64,000 nucleotides of DNA. Source: Sva-07 sp963774765. GTDB taxonomy: Bacteria; Actinomycetota; Acidimicrobiia; Acidimicrobiales; Ilumatobacteraceae. Below, piece after piece: positions 7,657 through 16,799 of the stretch (position 1 is its first letter; the number at the start of each line of letters is the position of its first letter). The position numbers and the translations under genes are program-made. The notes under the pieces were generated by a model. It did no database searches. It saw only the letters and a program-made list of their open reading frames with translations, and was not told the DNA's origin. Location: positions 1-64,000 of the forward strand of contig CAVZGP010000031.1 in assembly GCA_963774765.1 (NCBI GenBank), written 5' to 3'.

Positions 7657-8952
7657 TCAGGGCGTGAGTCGATGCAAGTCGCGCGGAAAGAGTGTGACTT
7701 CGCGGACGTTGGTGGCTTGTGTGAGGCGAGCGATCCATCGTTCGAGTCCGATTGCGAATCCGCCGTGCGGGGGCATGCCGTGGCGGAACGCTTCGAGGTA
7801 TCCCTCGAACGGCGCGAGATCCTGGCCGTCGAGGGCTGCGAGGTAGTCGTCGTAGAGGTGCAGTCGTTGTCCGCCAGTGACGAGTTCGAGCCCGCGGAAC
7901 AACAGGTCGAAACTCTTCGACACCTCGGGCCGGCGCGAGTCCGGATGTGTGTAGAAGGGCCGTTTGGCCATCGGGTAGCCAACCACGAACACGAACTCCG
8001 AACCATGCTCTCGCAGGGCCCATTCGCCGAGCCAACGTTCGTGCGCCGGTGCGAGGTCCGGCTCGCCGACGACCGACGTGCCGGTGTCGGACTCGATCAG
8101 TTGCTGAGCCTCGACGAAGCCGACCGCCGGGATCTCCGTCGGGATGCCCGGCAACTCGAGCGCCAACAGTTCAAGTGACGGCCGGGCGCTCTCGGCGATG
8201 CTCGCCGTCATGCCGGCGAGCACGTCACGCAGCATTGCCATGACGTCGGTGTGGTCGCCGATGAAGCCCATCTCGGCATCGAGCGACAGGTACTGGGCCA
8301 GGTGGCGGGCGGTGTCATGGGGTTCGGCTCGGAAGACCGGGCCGACCTCGTAGACGCGTTCGAAGACGCCGACCATGATCTGTTTGTAGAACTGTGGGCT
8401 CTGCGCCAGAAAGGCCCGATCGCCGAACCAGTCGATCGGAAACACGTTCGCCCCGCTCTCCGTTGCTGAGGCCACGACCTTGGGGGTGTGAATCTCGGTG
8501 AACCCCGACGCATCCAGCGTGGTGCGGAAACCACCGACCGATGCCGCTGCCAACGCTGCGATGGCCCGCCGTCGCGGGTGGCGCAATGCCACTGCGGCAT
8601 GGTCGAGCAGCGTCGGGAGCTGCGCGGAGAGCTCCGGGCGTCGCAGTTCGAAAGGCAGCAGTTCGGTGGGTGATGCCAGGACCGTCACCTCGGGATCGAC
8701 GATCTCGACTCCCGAGGGTGCCTGATCCGACGCAACGACTCGCCCGATGATCTCGATGACGGTCTCTGCGAGCAGTTCGCCGACTGCGCTGCGGACATCA
8801 TCGTCGATCGCCACGACCTGCGCGATGCCAGCGCGGTCTCGCACCAGCAGGAACGAGACTTTCGCCAGCTGCCGTTGATGGTGGAGCCAGCCAGCGACGC
8901 GCACTCGTTCACCGACGTGCGATGCCAATTCAGAACTCAGGACCCGGTCCAC
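7657..8952 (-). CDS. aspS: Aspartate-tRNA ligase, archaeal-type (AspS2), possibly non-discriminating
   Basis: A 431-residue class II aminoacyl-tRNA synthetase that charges tRNA with aspartate. GTG 8952 is chosen because GGAGGT lies just upstream; the longer open frame has no such site. An N-terminal OB fold (GERVRVAGWLHHQR) binds the anticodon. Motif 2 (YEVGPVFRAEPHDTARHLAQ) and motif 3 (GGFAIGLERWIARL) form the active site. The length and the absence of the GAD insertion match the archaeal/eukaryotic type, not the usual bacterial AspRS of about 590 residues. In species using GatCAB, such enzymes often also make Asp-tRNA(Asn). Confidence 0.9.
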   Translation of the reverse strand: MDRVLSSELASHVGERVRVAGWLHHQRQLAKVSFLLVRDRAGIAQVVAIDDDVRSAVGELLAETVIEIIGRVVASDQAPSGVEIVDPEVTVLASPTELLPFELRRPELSAQLPTLLDHAAVALRHPRRRAIAALAAASVGGFRTTLDASGFTEIHTPKVVASATESGANVFPIDWFGDRAFLAQSPQFYKQIMVGVFERVYEVGPVFRAEPHDTARHLAQYLSLDAEMGFIGDHTDVMAMLRDVLAGMTASIAESARPSLELLALELPGIPTEIPAVGFVEAQQLIESDTGTSVVGEPDLAPAHERWLGEWALREHGSEFVFVVGYPMAKRPFYTHPDSRRPEVSKSFDLLFRGLELVTGGQRLHLYDDYLAALDGQDLAPFEGYLEAFRHGMPPHGGFAIGLERWIARLTQATNVREVTLFPRDLHRLTP

Positions 8953-9225
8953 TTCGTACCTCCATCCAGAAACAAATCCCAGATGTGCGGGCGAAGGGAA
9001 CTCGCTGTGCCACCACACTTCGTCACCGGATTGGCGACCTCGACTTGTTCCACGCTGTGGCTCCAAGGGCGTCAACTCCTCATCGACGCCACGGCGAAAT
9101 CCGAACCGTAGACCACCCGCCATCCGACGAGGCAACGAGTTTCCAGGTCGTCGCAGAGCGTCGGGCGGTGATCGCGGTGGCGATGGACACCACCCGGCCA
9201 AATCGTCAGCCTGCTCACCGCACGG

Positions 9226-9723
9226 TCAGCCGACTGACCTGCCCTGCTGCGTTCGACGCCGCTGGTACTCGCGACGGATGAACGTGGGCGCGTGGGGCGC
9301 GAGCATCTCCTGGCGTTCCGGTTTCATGGCGAAGAAGCTGCCGACAACGGTGCCGGTGCACGCCGACGCGCCGCACTCGCATGGCCACGAGTCACCGTCG
9401 AAGGCGTTCAATCGATAGTCGATCGTGATCTCCTCGTCGCGCTCGATCGGTTCCCATGCGAACACCTTGACGCCGTGGCGCATCGCGTTCGGCTCGCAGG
9501 AGTGGTTGAGGTAGCAGCCAGGGGGAGCGAGCACCGCGAAGCGATCGAAACCGAGTTCGCAGAGATGCATACGTTCCCACTCGCTCACGGATTCGAGTTC
9601 TTCGGTCGACACGATCCGCAGGTGTCTGCGTCGGAAGATGAACTCACCCTCGACGAACCGCCGCAGCGCATACACGCCGCGTCCCCTCGAACCAGCGTCG
9701 CGGACTTCGACGTCATCGATCAT
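9226..9723 (-). CDS. SET-domain protein (protein-lysine methyltransferase fold)
   Basis: A 165-residue protein from ATG 9723. It is essentially one SET domain: RGVYALRRFVEGEFIF at the start, CYLNHSCEPNAMRHG (the NHSC knot motif) at about residue 90, and RDEEITIDYRLNAFD as the SAM-site strand. A cysteine cluster (CECGASACTG) follows, like the post-SET zinc site. Bacterial SET proteins of this size are known, but their targets mostly are not. The upstream frame was rejected as a start because it reads antisense-like sequence. Confidence 0.85.
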   Translation of the reverse strand: MIDDVEVRDAGSRGRGVYALRRFVEGEFIFRRRHLRIVSTEELESVSEWERMHLCELGFDRFAVLAPPGCYLNHSCEPNAMRHGVKVFAWEPIERDEEITIDYRLNAFDGDSWPCECGASACTGTVVGSFFAMKPERQEMLAPHAPTFIRREYQRRRTQQGRSVG

Positions 9724-9733
9724 TCCCAGCAAC

Positions 9734-9919
9734 CTAGGTTGGGACGCCGGCGTAGTCACACGGAGTTCGGGGCCGCTGATTGCGGAGCTGCAGCCATCCG
9801 CTGCCGTCGCGGCCAGCGATGTCCCGGCCGAGCAGCTGCGAGTGGAACGCGCCGAGTACTTCGGCGTCGGAGCAGTCAACGGTGAGTGTGGTCCAAGTGA
9901 TCGACGGAGACGCTGGCAT
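9734..9919 (-). pseudogene. VOC protein, N-terminal fragment
   Basis: MPASPSITWTTLTVDCSDAE and LGAFHSQLLGRDIAGRDGSG resemble the first half of a VOC domain, including the usual GWLQLR strand, but the frame ends after 61 residues and the second half is absent. The SET gene follows 10 bases downstream. It is probably a relic cut off by a frameshift or deletion. Confidence 0.5.
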
Positions 9920-9959
9920 CGTGCCAGTGTCGCTCTGGCGGACTCCGCAAGCGGTCGAG

Positions 9960-10934
9960 CTACCAGGCGTACGCCTCGGGCGCAGTACCGCCGGGACCGG
10001 GGAAGATCGCGTCGATCGATGCCAGCGTGTCCGGAGCGAGCGTGATCTCGAGCGAACGCAGCGAGGCACCGTCGAACTGGTCCATCGTGCGCGGACCGAT
10101 GATCGGGCACGTCACGCCGTCCTGGGCGAGGAGCCACGCCAACGCCACCGCCGCGGGCTCCTCAGCGAGCTCGGCGCACAGTTGCTCCCATTGCTCCAAC
10201 CGTGGGCGCAGTTTGTCGATCCGCTTGAGCGATTGCGGGGACTGACGGCGGGCGCGGTCGGAGTCACCGAGTACGCCGCCGAGCAACCCGCCCGACAGCG
10301 GGCTCCACGGGATCACGCCGACGCCGTACTCGCGACAAGCTGGGAGGACCTCGAGTTCCACGGTCCGCACCAGGAGGTTGTAGTGGCTCTGCTCGCTGAC
10401 GAGGCCGAGCGTGTGCCGGCGGGCGGCGGCCTCGTTCGCCCGAGCGATGTGCCATCCGGCGAAGTTGCTGCTGCCGACGTAGGTGATCTTGCCCTGTTGG
10501 ATCAGTGTGTCCATCGCCTGCCAGATCTCTTCCCACGGGGCGGTCCGGTCGATGTGGTGCATCTGGTAGAGATCGATGTGGTCGGTCTGCATCCGTCGAA
10601 GGCTGTCGTCACACGCCATCCGGATGTGACGTGCCGACAGGCGACCGTCGTTCGGCCACTCGGACATCGCTCCGAACAGCTTCGTCGCCAAGACGATCTT
10701 GTCGCGGCGGCCGGCACCCTGGGCGAACCACCTTCCGATGATCGACTCGGTGGCGCCGGCGCCCTTGTCACCGCCGTAACGGTTCGCCGTGTCGAAGAAA
10801 TTGATCCCGAGCTCGACCGCGCGATCCATGATCGCGAATGATTCGTCCTCGGGCGTCTGCGGCCCGAAGTTCATCGTGCCGAGACACAGCTCGCTGACCT
10901 GGAGAGCGGTACGGCCAAGCCGTCGATAGCGCAT
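9960..10934 (-). CDS. Aldo/keto reductase
   Basis: A 324-residue TIM-barrel NAD(P)H oxidoreductase. ATG 10934 gives the standard N-terminus MRYRRLGRTALQVSELCLGT. Catalytic Asp and Tyr are in FFDTANRYGGD (about 50-60), Lys in LATKLFG, and His in YQMHHID. The C-terminal CPIIGPRTMDQ binds the NADP phosphate region. The family acts on sugars, aldehydes and ketones. Nothing nearby fixes a substrate. The open frame continues 176 codons upstream, but that part is not protein-like. Confidence 0.9.
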   Translation of the reverse strand: MRYRRLGRTALQVSELCLGTMNFGPQTPEDESFAIMDRAVELGINFFDTANRYGGDKGAGATESIIGRWFAQGAGRRDKIVLATKLFGAMSEWPNDGRLSARHIRMACDDSLRRMQTDHIDLYQMHHIDRTAPWEEIWQAMDTLIQQGKITYVGSSNFAGWHIARANEAAARRHTLGLVSEQSHYNLLVRTVELEVLPACREYGVGVIPWSPLSGGLLGGVLGDSDRARRQSPQSLKRIDKLRPRLEQWEQLCAELAEEPAAVALAWLLAQDGVTCPIIGPRTMDQFDGASLRSLEITLAPDTLASIDAIFPGPGGTAPEAYAW

Positions 10935-11115
10935 GCCCTCAGCCTCGCAGACCCAGGTGCCGGTCTCCGACGCCGAGCGATCCACGAACCAGCTCCCCGC
11001 CCCACCCTGCACCTCAGTCCGACACACCCGGCGGTATGTGACGGTCGGGCGAGGTCTCCCCGGCTGACGTTTTGGGGCACGCACGCTTGTGCGACACGGC
11101 CGATCGGGAGGCGAC

Positions 11116-11871
11116 TCAGTGAGTTGTTTCGGCCGTTGACGTGCCAGGCGACATGTCGTCTGCGAGGACCAGCCGCGCGAGCAGCCCGGATGCGCCCGTG
11201 GCGGAGCTGAAGAGCACGGCGTTGGTACTGATGCCGTCGATCTCCATTTGCCACCACACGGGCGAGCCCTCGATGCCGGTGTGCCGCTCCTCGGCGGGGA
11301 AGCGTACGAGCAACACACGCACGCCGGCCCAGTGCTCAATGGCGATGATCTCCATGCCTTGGCCGCTGAGGTCGATGGATGAGGCGGGTACTTCGATGCG
11401 ATCGGCGACAGCTCGTTCGGGCGGCCAGCGGGATCGAACCTGGACAAACAGCTCCCGTTCACTCGCTCTTGGTCGATGTTGTGCCGAGCGGACGACGAGA
11501 TGGTGACAAGACGTCGGTGCCGAAGTGATCGGCACGTCGAGATTCAGGATCTCTCGGTCACCCGAGCTGCAGATCAGCTGGACCCTGTCGCTCGCCGAAC
11601 CACTGAACCGCCAGCTGCCGTCGAGGTCGCGCGGCTCGTCCGGCTTTGCTCCACCTCCGTACCCGCCGCCGAACGGAGTCAACGTCCGTCCGTTTCGGCT
11701 GTCGACCAGCTGCCATCGGAGTTGCCCTTCGGACTGATTGTCGGGCCACCGCCGAAGCGAGAAGATGACCGAGACCTCCTCTTCAGTGACGACCATCGTC
11801 GAACACCCAACCCGGCGGCCATCGCTGAACACTGTCTCGGCCCCCACGACAGCCACGAGCAACTCACCCAC
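11116..11871 (-). CDS. Hypothetical protein
   Basis: A 251-residue soluble protein starting MGELLVAVVGAETVFSDGRR. The body alternates hydrophobic and polar residues as in a beta-rich protein (for example EIIAIEHWAGVRVLLVRF). There is no signal peptide or membrane segment. I do not recognise a family. Even codon use and the length make it likely to be real. It has no operon partner. Confidence 0.6.
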   Translation of the reverse strand: MGELLVAVVGAETVFSDGRRVGCSTMVVTEEEVSVIFSLRRWPDNQSEGQLRWQLVDSRNGRTLTPFGGGYGGGAKPDEPRDLDGSWRFSGSASDRVQLICSSGDREILNLDVPITSAPTSCHHLVVRSAQHRPRASERELFVQVRSRWPPERAVADRIEVPASSIDLSGQGMEIIAIEHWAGVRVLLVRFPAEERHTGIEGSPVWWQMEIDGISTNAVLFSSATGASGLLARLVLADDMSPGTSTAETTH

Positions 11872-12151
11872 CCGGCAAGCGTCTCACGTCATCGGGCCGT
11901 CGTCGACCGACCTGGCGTCCACCCTGAAGAGACGACCGCAGCGCGTCGGATGGCGCTCACGCCGGGCGACCGGCGCGCCAGCAGACCCGGCGATGGGTGA
12001 CAGCTACGTTCGTCGGTGCGGGCCCGACACACGCGTTGTTGCAGGGTTGGCTGCGCGGGCTTCCGCTTCTTGCCGAGGATCCCTTGGGAATCCAGAACGA
12101 CGACAACAATTGATGATGGTGACGTTGGGCGATCTGAGACAGACTTCGGCG

Positions 12152-12631
12152 ATGACGCGCGACGCTGCCGCCGGACCTCTCCGCTTCTCCGCAACACTTC
12201 AGCAGGCCGAAGGCAAGAAGGCGACGGGGATCGTCGTCCCCGCGGCAGTGATCGAGCAGTTGGGCGCAGGCAAGAAGCCGCCGGTACGCGTGACGCTCAA
12301 CGGCTACGAATATCGCACCACGGCGGGGGTGATGAACGGTCAGTCGATGATCCCGGTGAGCGCGGCGGTCCGAGATGCCGCTGGAGTGACCGCTGGAGAC
12401 GGAGTCGAAGTCGGGCTCGTTGTCGACTCGACGCCGCGCACTGTTGACGTGCCAGCCGAACTGGCCACGGCGTTCGTGGCGAATCCTGCGGCCAAGTCGT
12501 TCTTCGAGACGCTGTCGAACAGCATTCAGCGCTACCACGTTGACAGCATCAATGGTGCGAAGTCGGTCGATACCCGCCAGCGAAGAGTCGACAAGGCCAT
12601 CGGCTTGTTCCTCGCAGGCAAACCGCGCTGA
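12152..12631 (+). CDS. DUF1905 / YdeI-like domain protein
   Basis: A 159-residue protein starting at ATG 12152. The N-terminal beta-barrel (FSATLQQAEGKKATGIVVPA) is the DUF1905 domain (about 10-95). The C-terminal half (FVANPAAKSFFETLSNSIQR) is the helical YdeI/OmpD-associated segment that usually ends with a basic RQRRVDKAIGLF helix. The family is of unknown biochemistry. The open frame upstream of this ATG is not protein-like. Confidence 0.85.
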   Translation: MTRDAAAGPLRFSATLQQAEGKKATGIVVPAAVIEQLGAGKKPPVRVTLNGYEYRTTAGVMNGQSMIPVSAAVRDAAGVTAGDGVEVGLVVDSTPRTVDVPAELATAFVANPAAKSFFETLSNSIQRYHVDSINGAKSVDTRQRRVDKAIGLFLAGKPR

Positions 12632-12728
12632 CACCTGAAGCGCCGAATTCGGCCACGACGTCGGGTGAACGTCGCTGCGCATGCGGAGACGAAGGAACCG
12701 AGCGGCGCCATTCAAACCCATCGAGTGG

Positions 12729-12833
12729 GGCGACCTGTCGCTCGCTACGCGCCCGGGCGAGGGTGGCGCGTTCGAGCATGTACTCCTCAACGGGACGCTC
12801 AGCACCCGGACGGTCTTCGTCGTGCGGGGCGTC
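12729..12833 (-). pseudogene. Antitoxin fragment, same family as the one at 22179
   Basis: On the minus strand the reading DRPGAERPVEEYMLERATLA and ARARSERQVA matches the middle of the antitoxin at 22179-22451, which has ERPVEEYMLERAALARARGE at that place. Neither the N-terminal PRSIQEILDQADEL segment nor the C-terminal helix is present. It is a scar of a lost toxin-antitoxin locus between two YdeI-type genes. Confidence 0.6.
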
Positions 12834-12850
12834 GACGTAGCCTCGCGGGC

Positions 12851-13414
12851 GTGTTCGACCGCGAGCCGATCTTCTTCCGCGCTCCGCACGAGTTCCGCGA
12901 CTGGCTGGAGCGCCATCACGCGACGGCGACGGAGTGCGTGGTGGGCTACTGGAAGACGCATACGGGCGAGCCCTCGCTCCGATGGGCCGACGCCGTGCGC
13001 GAGGCGCTGTGCTTCGGCTGGATCGACGGGCAGAGTCGCTCGATCGACGGCGAACGCCACATGCAGCGGTTCACGCCACGAAAGAGCCGCCGCTGGAGTG
13101 CCGTGAACGTCGCACTCGTGGCCGAGCTCGAGGCCGAGGGCCGCATGACCGAGGCCGGACGGCGCGCGTTCGCCGCACGCGACACGAGCGAGGAGCCGTA
13201 CTCGACGTCGAAGCGGCCCAGCCGGCTGCCCCCTGAGTTCGACGAGCGCCTGCGCCGAGACCACCCGAACGCAGCTGCCTTCTGGGACTCCACGCCGCCG
13301 AGCTACCGCAAGATGCGCTCCTTCTGGATCAGTGAGGCGAAGCGCCCCGAGACGCGCGAGCGGCGATTCGGTCTGCTCGTCGAGGCGTGCGCCGCGGGCG
13401 AGCGGCTCCCGTAA
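12851..13414 (+). CDS. YdeI/OmpD-associated-family protein
   Basis: A 187-residue protein. GTG 12851 gives the family N-terminus (VFDREPIFFRAPHEFRDWLE). Diagnostic motifs are LRWADAVREALCFGWIDGQS and RFTPRKSRRWSAVNVALVAE, then a C-terminal basic tail. YdeI proteins are widespread in soil bacteria and of unknown molecular function; some are linked to stress survival. It follows the DUF1905 gene after a 220-base gap, so they may be functionally related but need not be co-transcribed. Confidence 0.88.
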   Translation: MFDREPIFFRAPHEFRDWLERHHATATECVVGYWKTHTGEPSLRWADAVREALCFGWIDGQSRSIDGERHMQRFTPRKSRRWSAVNVALVAELEAEGRMTEAGRRAFAARDTSEEPYSTSKRPSRLPPEFDERLRRDHPNAAAFWDSTPPSYRKMRSFWISEAKRPETRERRFGLLVEACAAGERLP

Positions 13415-13514
13415 TCCGCCGGCTTGTTGTGGCAGCGTCGTCGACCCGGCGTCAAACGGCACTCGATCCATGGCGGCGTCAAGCCCTCCGCACCTTCGCG
13501 CGATCGGGCGCGGT

Positions 13515-13989
13515 TCAGGTGGCGGATACCCCGATGATCCACACGACAGCGGCCAACAGAGCCGAGGTCAACTCGAGCAGCATCGAAACACCGACAGCGC
13601 GCAAGGCTGCCTGGGTCGAAGGCCACGCCATCCGTGCGCCGACCCGCTGGACCTCCGATACGTAGATGCCAAGGACGAAGCCGATCAACACTCCCACGAC
13701 CGGAACGACGAAGAACCCGACGATGGCCACCATCCCGCCAACGACCAGCGAGCGGTTGGGAACCCCGTCGGTGCGCAACCGTCGGCCGGAGATCGTGTAC
13801 TTGACGATCTGGCCGGCCGCGATCAATGCCGTCACAACGCCCACGACAGCCACCTGTAGCGGTCCCAACGCTGAAGCCCCACACCACGATCGCCGACCAG
13901 ACGAGCAAGGCGCCAGGAAGCAGCGGCACCACGACACCGACCAGCCCGACAGCGATGCTGACGGCGACGAGTACATCGATACCGGTCAT
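13515..13989 (-). pseudogene. DUF456 membrane protein, frameshifted
   Basis: The N-terminal part MTGIDVLVAVSIAVGLVGVV (from 13989) and the larger C-terminal part (GQIVKYTISGRRLRTDGVPN, FFVVPVVGVLIGFVLGIYV) together make a typical DUF456 protein of about 158 residues with four membrane helices. They lie in different frames. One extra base near 13860 explains the break. The family role is unknown. No other damage is visible, so the gene could be intact in the living strain. Confidence 0.75.
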
Positions 13990-14063
13990 CTTCACCAGAC
14001 TCGCAGACCGCTGAACCGATGGCGAGTTCCCCACCCGCGCACCGACGTCCACCCCGCCTTCGG

Positions 14064-14089
14064 GGACACTCCGGGTAGCCGGACTGTCC
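14064..14089. terminator. Hairpin downstream of the methyltransferase
   Basis: An inverted repeat with 11-base arms, GGACACTCCGG and CCGGACTGTCC, matching at 10 of 11 positions around a GTAG loop. It lies 33-58 bases past the stop of the minus-strand methyltransferase. There is no clear run of T, so termination is inferred from stem strength and place only. Confidence 0.45.
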
Positions 14090-14121
14090 TCGGTGCCCGG
14101 CAGGCACGACGGGAGCTCTGC

Positions 14122-14814
14122 TCAGCTGATCGTCAGACGACGGACGAAGTACGTGGTCATCTCGCCTCTCACGGCGACGGTCCGCTCGGCGACGGTGGTG
14201 CTCAGGAGTCCATTGGCGCTGATGCGCTCATCGAGGTACTCGACGTCACCGCTCGTGCCGAAGAACAGCAGCACCGCTCCGCCTCGTCGCAGCCGGACCG
14301 GCACGTCATGGAGGAACGCGGTGAGCGTCGCATAGTTCTCGTCCGTGAAGGCACGTTCGAGCATCGTGCGCGGTGAGAACCAACGAAACGGCGGGTCGAT
14401 CACCACGAGGTCGAAGTCGCCCTCGACAGCTTCGAACAGGTCGCTGACGGCGAAGTCCGTGAGATCAGCGACGCCGTTGCGAGCGGCGTTGGCCCGCGAT
14501 GCTTCTACGGCGGCGGGGTTCACGTCGACTCCGAGCACGGTGGCGCCGGCCCTGGCAGCGAGGATGGCGTTGGCCCCAGCCCCGCAGCCCATGTCGAGCA
14601 CCCGCAGGCCAGGGGTCGCATGATCGGTCACGAGGTGGCCGAGGACGTCGGATGTGGGCGTCGGAGCGAACACGCCTTGTGGGACGTGTAGCTGTAGGCC
14701 GAGGTACTCGATGTCTGCAGTGGGGCGTGCGTGCAGTTCTGAGGACACGTCCTCATGCCAGCGACGCAACCGCTCGACGCGCTCAGCCGAGACTCGGGAC
14801 ACGTACTGTGGCAT
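14122..14814 (-). CDS. Class I SAM-dependent methyltransferase (RsmC/HemK-like)
   Basis: A 230-residue protein from ATG 14814. SAM-binding motif I is VLDMGCGAGANAILAARAG (about 80-98), followed by the acidic VDVNPAAVEAS loop. VIDPPFRW (about 145) resembles the NPPF/NPPY motif of N-methyltransferases that modify bases or glutamine. An N-terminal extension precedes it (ERVERLRRWHEDVSSELHAR). RNA, DNA or protein could be the target; the neighbours do not help. Confidence 0.85.
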   Translation of the reverse strand: MPQYVSRVSAERVERLRRWHEDVSSELHARPTADIEYLGLQLHVPQGVFAPTPTSDVLGHLVTDHATPGLRVLDMGCGAGANAILAARAGATVLGVDVNPAAVEASRANAARNGVADLTDFAVSDLFEAVEGDFDLVVIDPPFRWFSPRTMLERAFTDENYATLTAFLHDVPVRLRRGGAVLLFFGTSGDVEYLDERISANGLLSTTVAERTVAVRGEMTTYFVRRLTIS

Positions 14815-15171
14815 CGTTCCAACGCTACGCGGTCCGTGCGTGCGGGATTGCCCATCGACAGCAACCCGGCGTTCGGGGGCACGTCGTCGGTCGAATGGCT
14901 GCGACGCGCGCGCCGTGTCACTGCCTGGGCTGCTTGGACTGCCGGCCCGGCTCTCCCGCGGCGCGATCCGAGAGAAACGCGGGAAGGTCTTGTGCGTCGG
15001 CAAGGAGCGAACGACATCGACGTGCCACCGCGTGATCCGGCGCCGAGCACCATGTTGATTGCACGCAACGATGCAGTCGCAGTATCGAAGAACCGAACCC
15101 CGAGGTCGGGCCAGACGATCGTCCGGCCGACGCGGCCAGGAACGAACACCGGCCGGGGTTACGGTCATGCG
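14815..15171. other. Intergenic stretch, no supported gene
   Basis: Spacer between the divergently oriented methyltransferase and the DUF480 gene. It probably holds both promoters. I see no convincing coding frame or repeat in it. Confidence 0.5.
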
Positions 15172-15849
15172 ATGGAGCTCACCGCCGAAGAACTTCGTGT
15201 GCTCGGCTGCCTCATCGAAAAGCAGGCGACAACGCCCGATCAGTATCCGCTCTCGACCAACGCGCTCGTCAATGCGTGCAATCAGAAGTCGAACCGCGAA
15301 CCGCTGACCGACTTCAGCGAGCGAACCGTGTTGGACGCGATGCTGCTCGTGCGTCAGAAGGGCCTCGCGCGAATGAACAGCAGCGGGCGCGCCGACAAGC
15401 ACCGCCACATTCTCGACGACGCCCTCGGCCTGGACCGCGACCAGCTCGCAGTGCTGGCAGTGATGATGTTGCGCGGCCCGCAGTCAGCTGGCGAGTTGAA
15501 GTCGCGCACCGAGCGATACCCGACCTCGCAGGGAAGCGGTTTCGAGTCGATCGACTCCATCGAAGCAGTGCTGGATCGGCTCGCCGACGGCGCCGATCCG
15601 TTGGCGGCCAACATCGGACGAGCCTCCGGCCAGAGCCAGGATCGCTGGGCGCATCTGCTCGGCGACGGAGCGCCCGACCAGCACGACGATGTGCGTCACT
15701 TCGCATCGGACCGGGTGGCACCGCCCGCCGACACCGGCCCATCGCTGGCGCAGCGCGTGGCGGACTTGGAGGCGCGGCTCGCGGTGCTGGAGTCAGAACT
15801 CGGGGTGTCGGCGGAACCATCGCCCGACACCGAGGGCGATCCGGACTGA
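15172..15849 (+). CDS. YceH-family protein (DUF480)
   Basis: A 225-residue protein from ATG 15172. Opening MELTAEELRVLGCLIEKQAT and YPLSTNALVNACNQKSNREP are signatures of DUF480/YceH proteins, which consist of two winged-helix domains. LRGPQSAGELKSRTERY marks the second domain. The C-terminus is a short coiled coil (LAQRVADLEARLAVLESEL). The family is conserved in proteobacteria and some actinobacteria, with no settled role. A weak hairpin terminator follows at 15910. Confidence 0.9.
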   Translation: MELTAEELRVLGCLIEKQATTPDQYPLSTNALVNACNQKSNREPLTDFSERTVLDAMLLVRQKGLARMNSSGRADKHRHILDDALGLDRDQLAVLAVMMLRGPQSAGELKSRTERYPTSQGSGFESIDSIEAVLDRLADGADPLAANIGRASGQSQDRWAHLLGDGAPDQHDDVRHFASDRVAPPADTGPSLAQRVADLEARLAVLESELGVSAEPSPDTEGDPD

Positions 15850-15909
15850 AGCAGCTGCGGTGTCCCGGCCGACTCTCCCCGTCGTGCAACCGGTATTCGG
15901 CGACACCTG

Positions 15910-15932
15910 CCCGGAGAGTGTCCGGGTTCTCT
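15910..15932 (+). terminator. Hairpin after the YceH-family gene
   Basis: CCCGGA and TCCGGG form a perfect 6-base stem around GAGTG, followed by TTCTCT. It is 60 bases past the stop of the upstream gene and just before the next start at 15947. This suits a weak intrinsic terminator. Confidence 0.4.
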
Positions 15933-15946
15933 CGTAGGGTCGAGCG

Positions 15947-16654
15947 GTGCCGCAGTCTGACTTCAACGCTCACGCGACCGCGGTCTGGGACGCGTCGGCT
16001 GATCGCTACGTCGAGTTCGTCGGCACCGACATCAGTGGAGCGACCGAAGGCCCGGTCGATCGAGCGTTGCTCGCCGCGTTCGTGGAGTTGGTTGCTTCCC
16101 GTCCGGGCGGTCTCGTCGCTGACGTCGGTTGTGGCCCCGGTCGCGTCGCTGCGTTCCTCGCGAGAAGTGGTCTCTCGGTGGTCGGCATCGACCCGTCAGC
16201 CGAGCTGCTCGCGCGGGCGTGCCTGGCACACCCGGCGATCACTTTCGACCAGGGGCGGCTCGACGACCTCCCGATCGCGGACGCCTCGCTGACCGGTGCA
16301 GTCTGCTGGTACTCGATCATCAACACGCCCCCCGCCGAACTCGATCGGTGTCTGGTCGAACTTCATCGCGCCATCGAGCCTGGCGGACACCTGCTGGTGG
16401 CCTTCCAATCCGGTGGCGGCGAAGCGGTCGTCCGGTCCGATGCTCATGGCACTGGCCTGCCACTCACGTCGTACCGGCATGGCGTTGCCGATGTCATTCG
16501 AAGGATGGAGGCAGCGGGGTTCGAGTTGCGTGCGACGACTGAACGTGTGCCCGAATTCGCCCACGAGACGTCCGCCCAAGCATTCGTCGTCGCACGTCGT
16601 CGACAGCCCACGGCCGATGCCCGGCGTGCGGTTGATCGACACCGCGCGAACTGA
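15947..16654 (+). CDS. SAM-dependent methyltransferase (UbiE-like fold)
   Basis: A 235-residue protein with a GTG start. Motif I VADVGCGPGRVAAFLARSG is at about residues 58-76, then VVGIDPSAELLARA, then the post-motif region FDQGRLDDLPIADASLTG typical of methyltransferase domain 11/25 enzymes. Substrate unknown. It sits in the series of single accessory genes and shares no operon. Confidence 0.88.
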   Translation: MPQSDFNAHATAVWDASADRYVEFVGTDISGATEGPVDRALLAAFVELVASRPGGLVADVGCGPGRVAAFLARSGLSVVGIDPSAELLARACLAHPAITFDQGRLDDLPIADASLTGAVCWYSIINTPPAELDRCLVELHRAIEPGGHLLVAFQSGGGEAVVRSDAHGTGLPLTSYRHGVADVIRRMEAAGFELRATTERVPEFAHETSAQAFVVARRRQPTADARRAVDRHRAN

Positions 16655-16799
16655 GCCGTCGAGCTCGGCCGGCGTTCGGTGGCGCTTTCAGATCGATCGT
16701 TCTGTGCGGTTGCGAGCGCTTGCCAACCGCGTCCCGGGCAGGCAATGTGTGCGTGCGGCCGGCTCGGGGCGGGCGTGCGCATCCAGGGGGAGAGACGCG

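Noticed and set aside
11957..13471. Long minus-strand frame opposite the DUF1905 and YdeI genes
   Set aside because: It is the antisense shadow of two well-supported plus-strand genes; only the short antitoxin scar at 12729-12833, in another frame, is protein-like.
14980..15120. Minus-strand PDLGVRFFDTATAS, recalling aldo/keto reductases
   Set aside because: The match is one short motif; the flanking sequence does not continue the fold.
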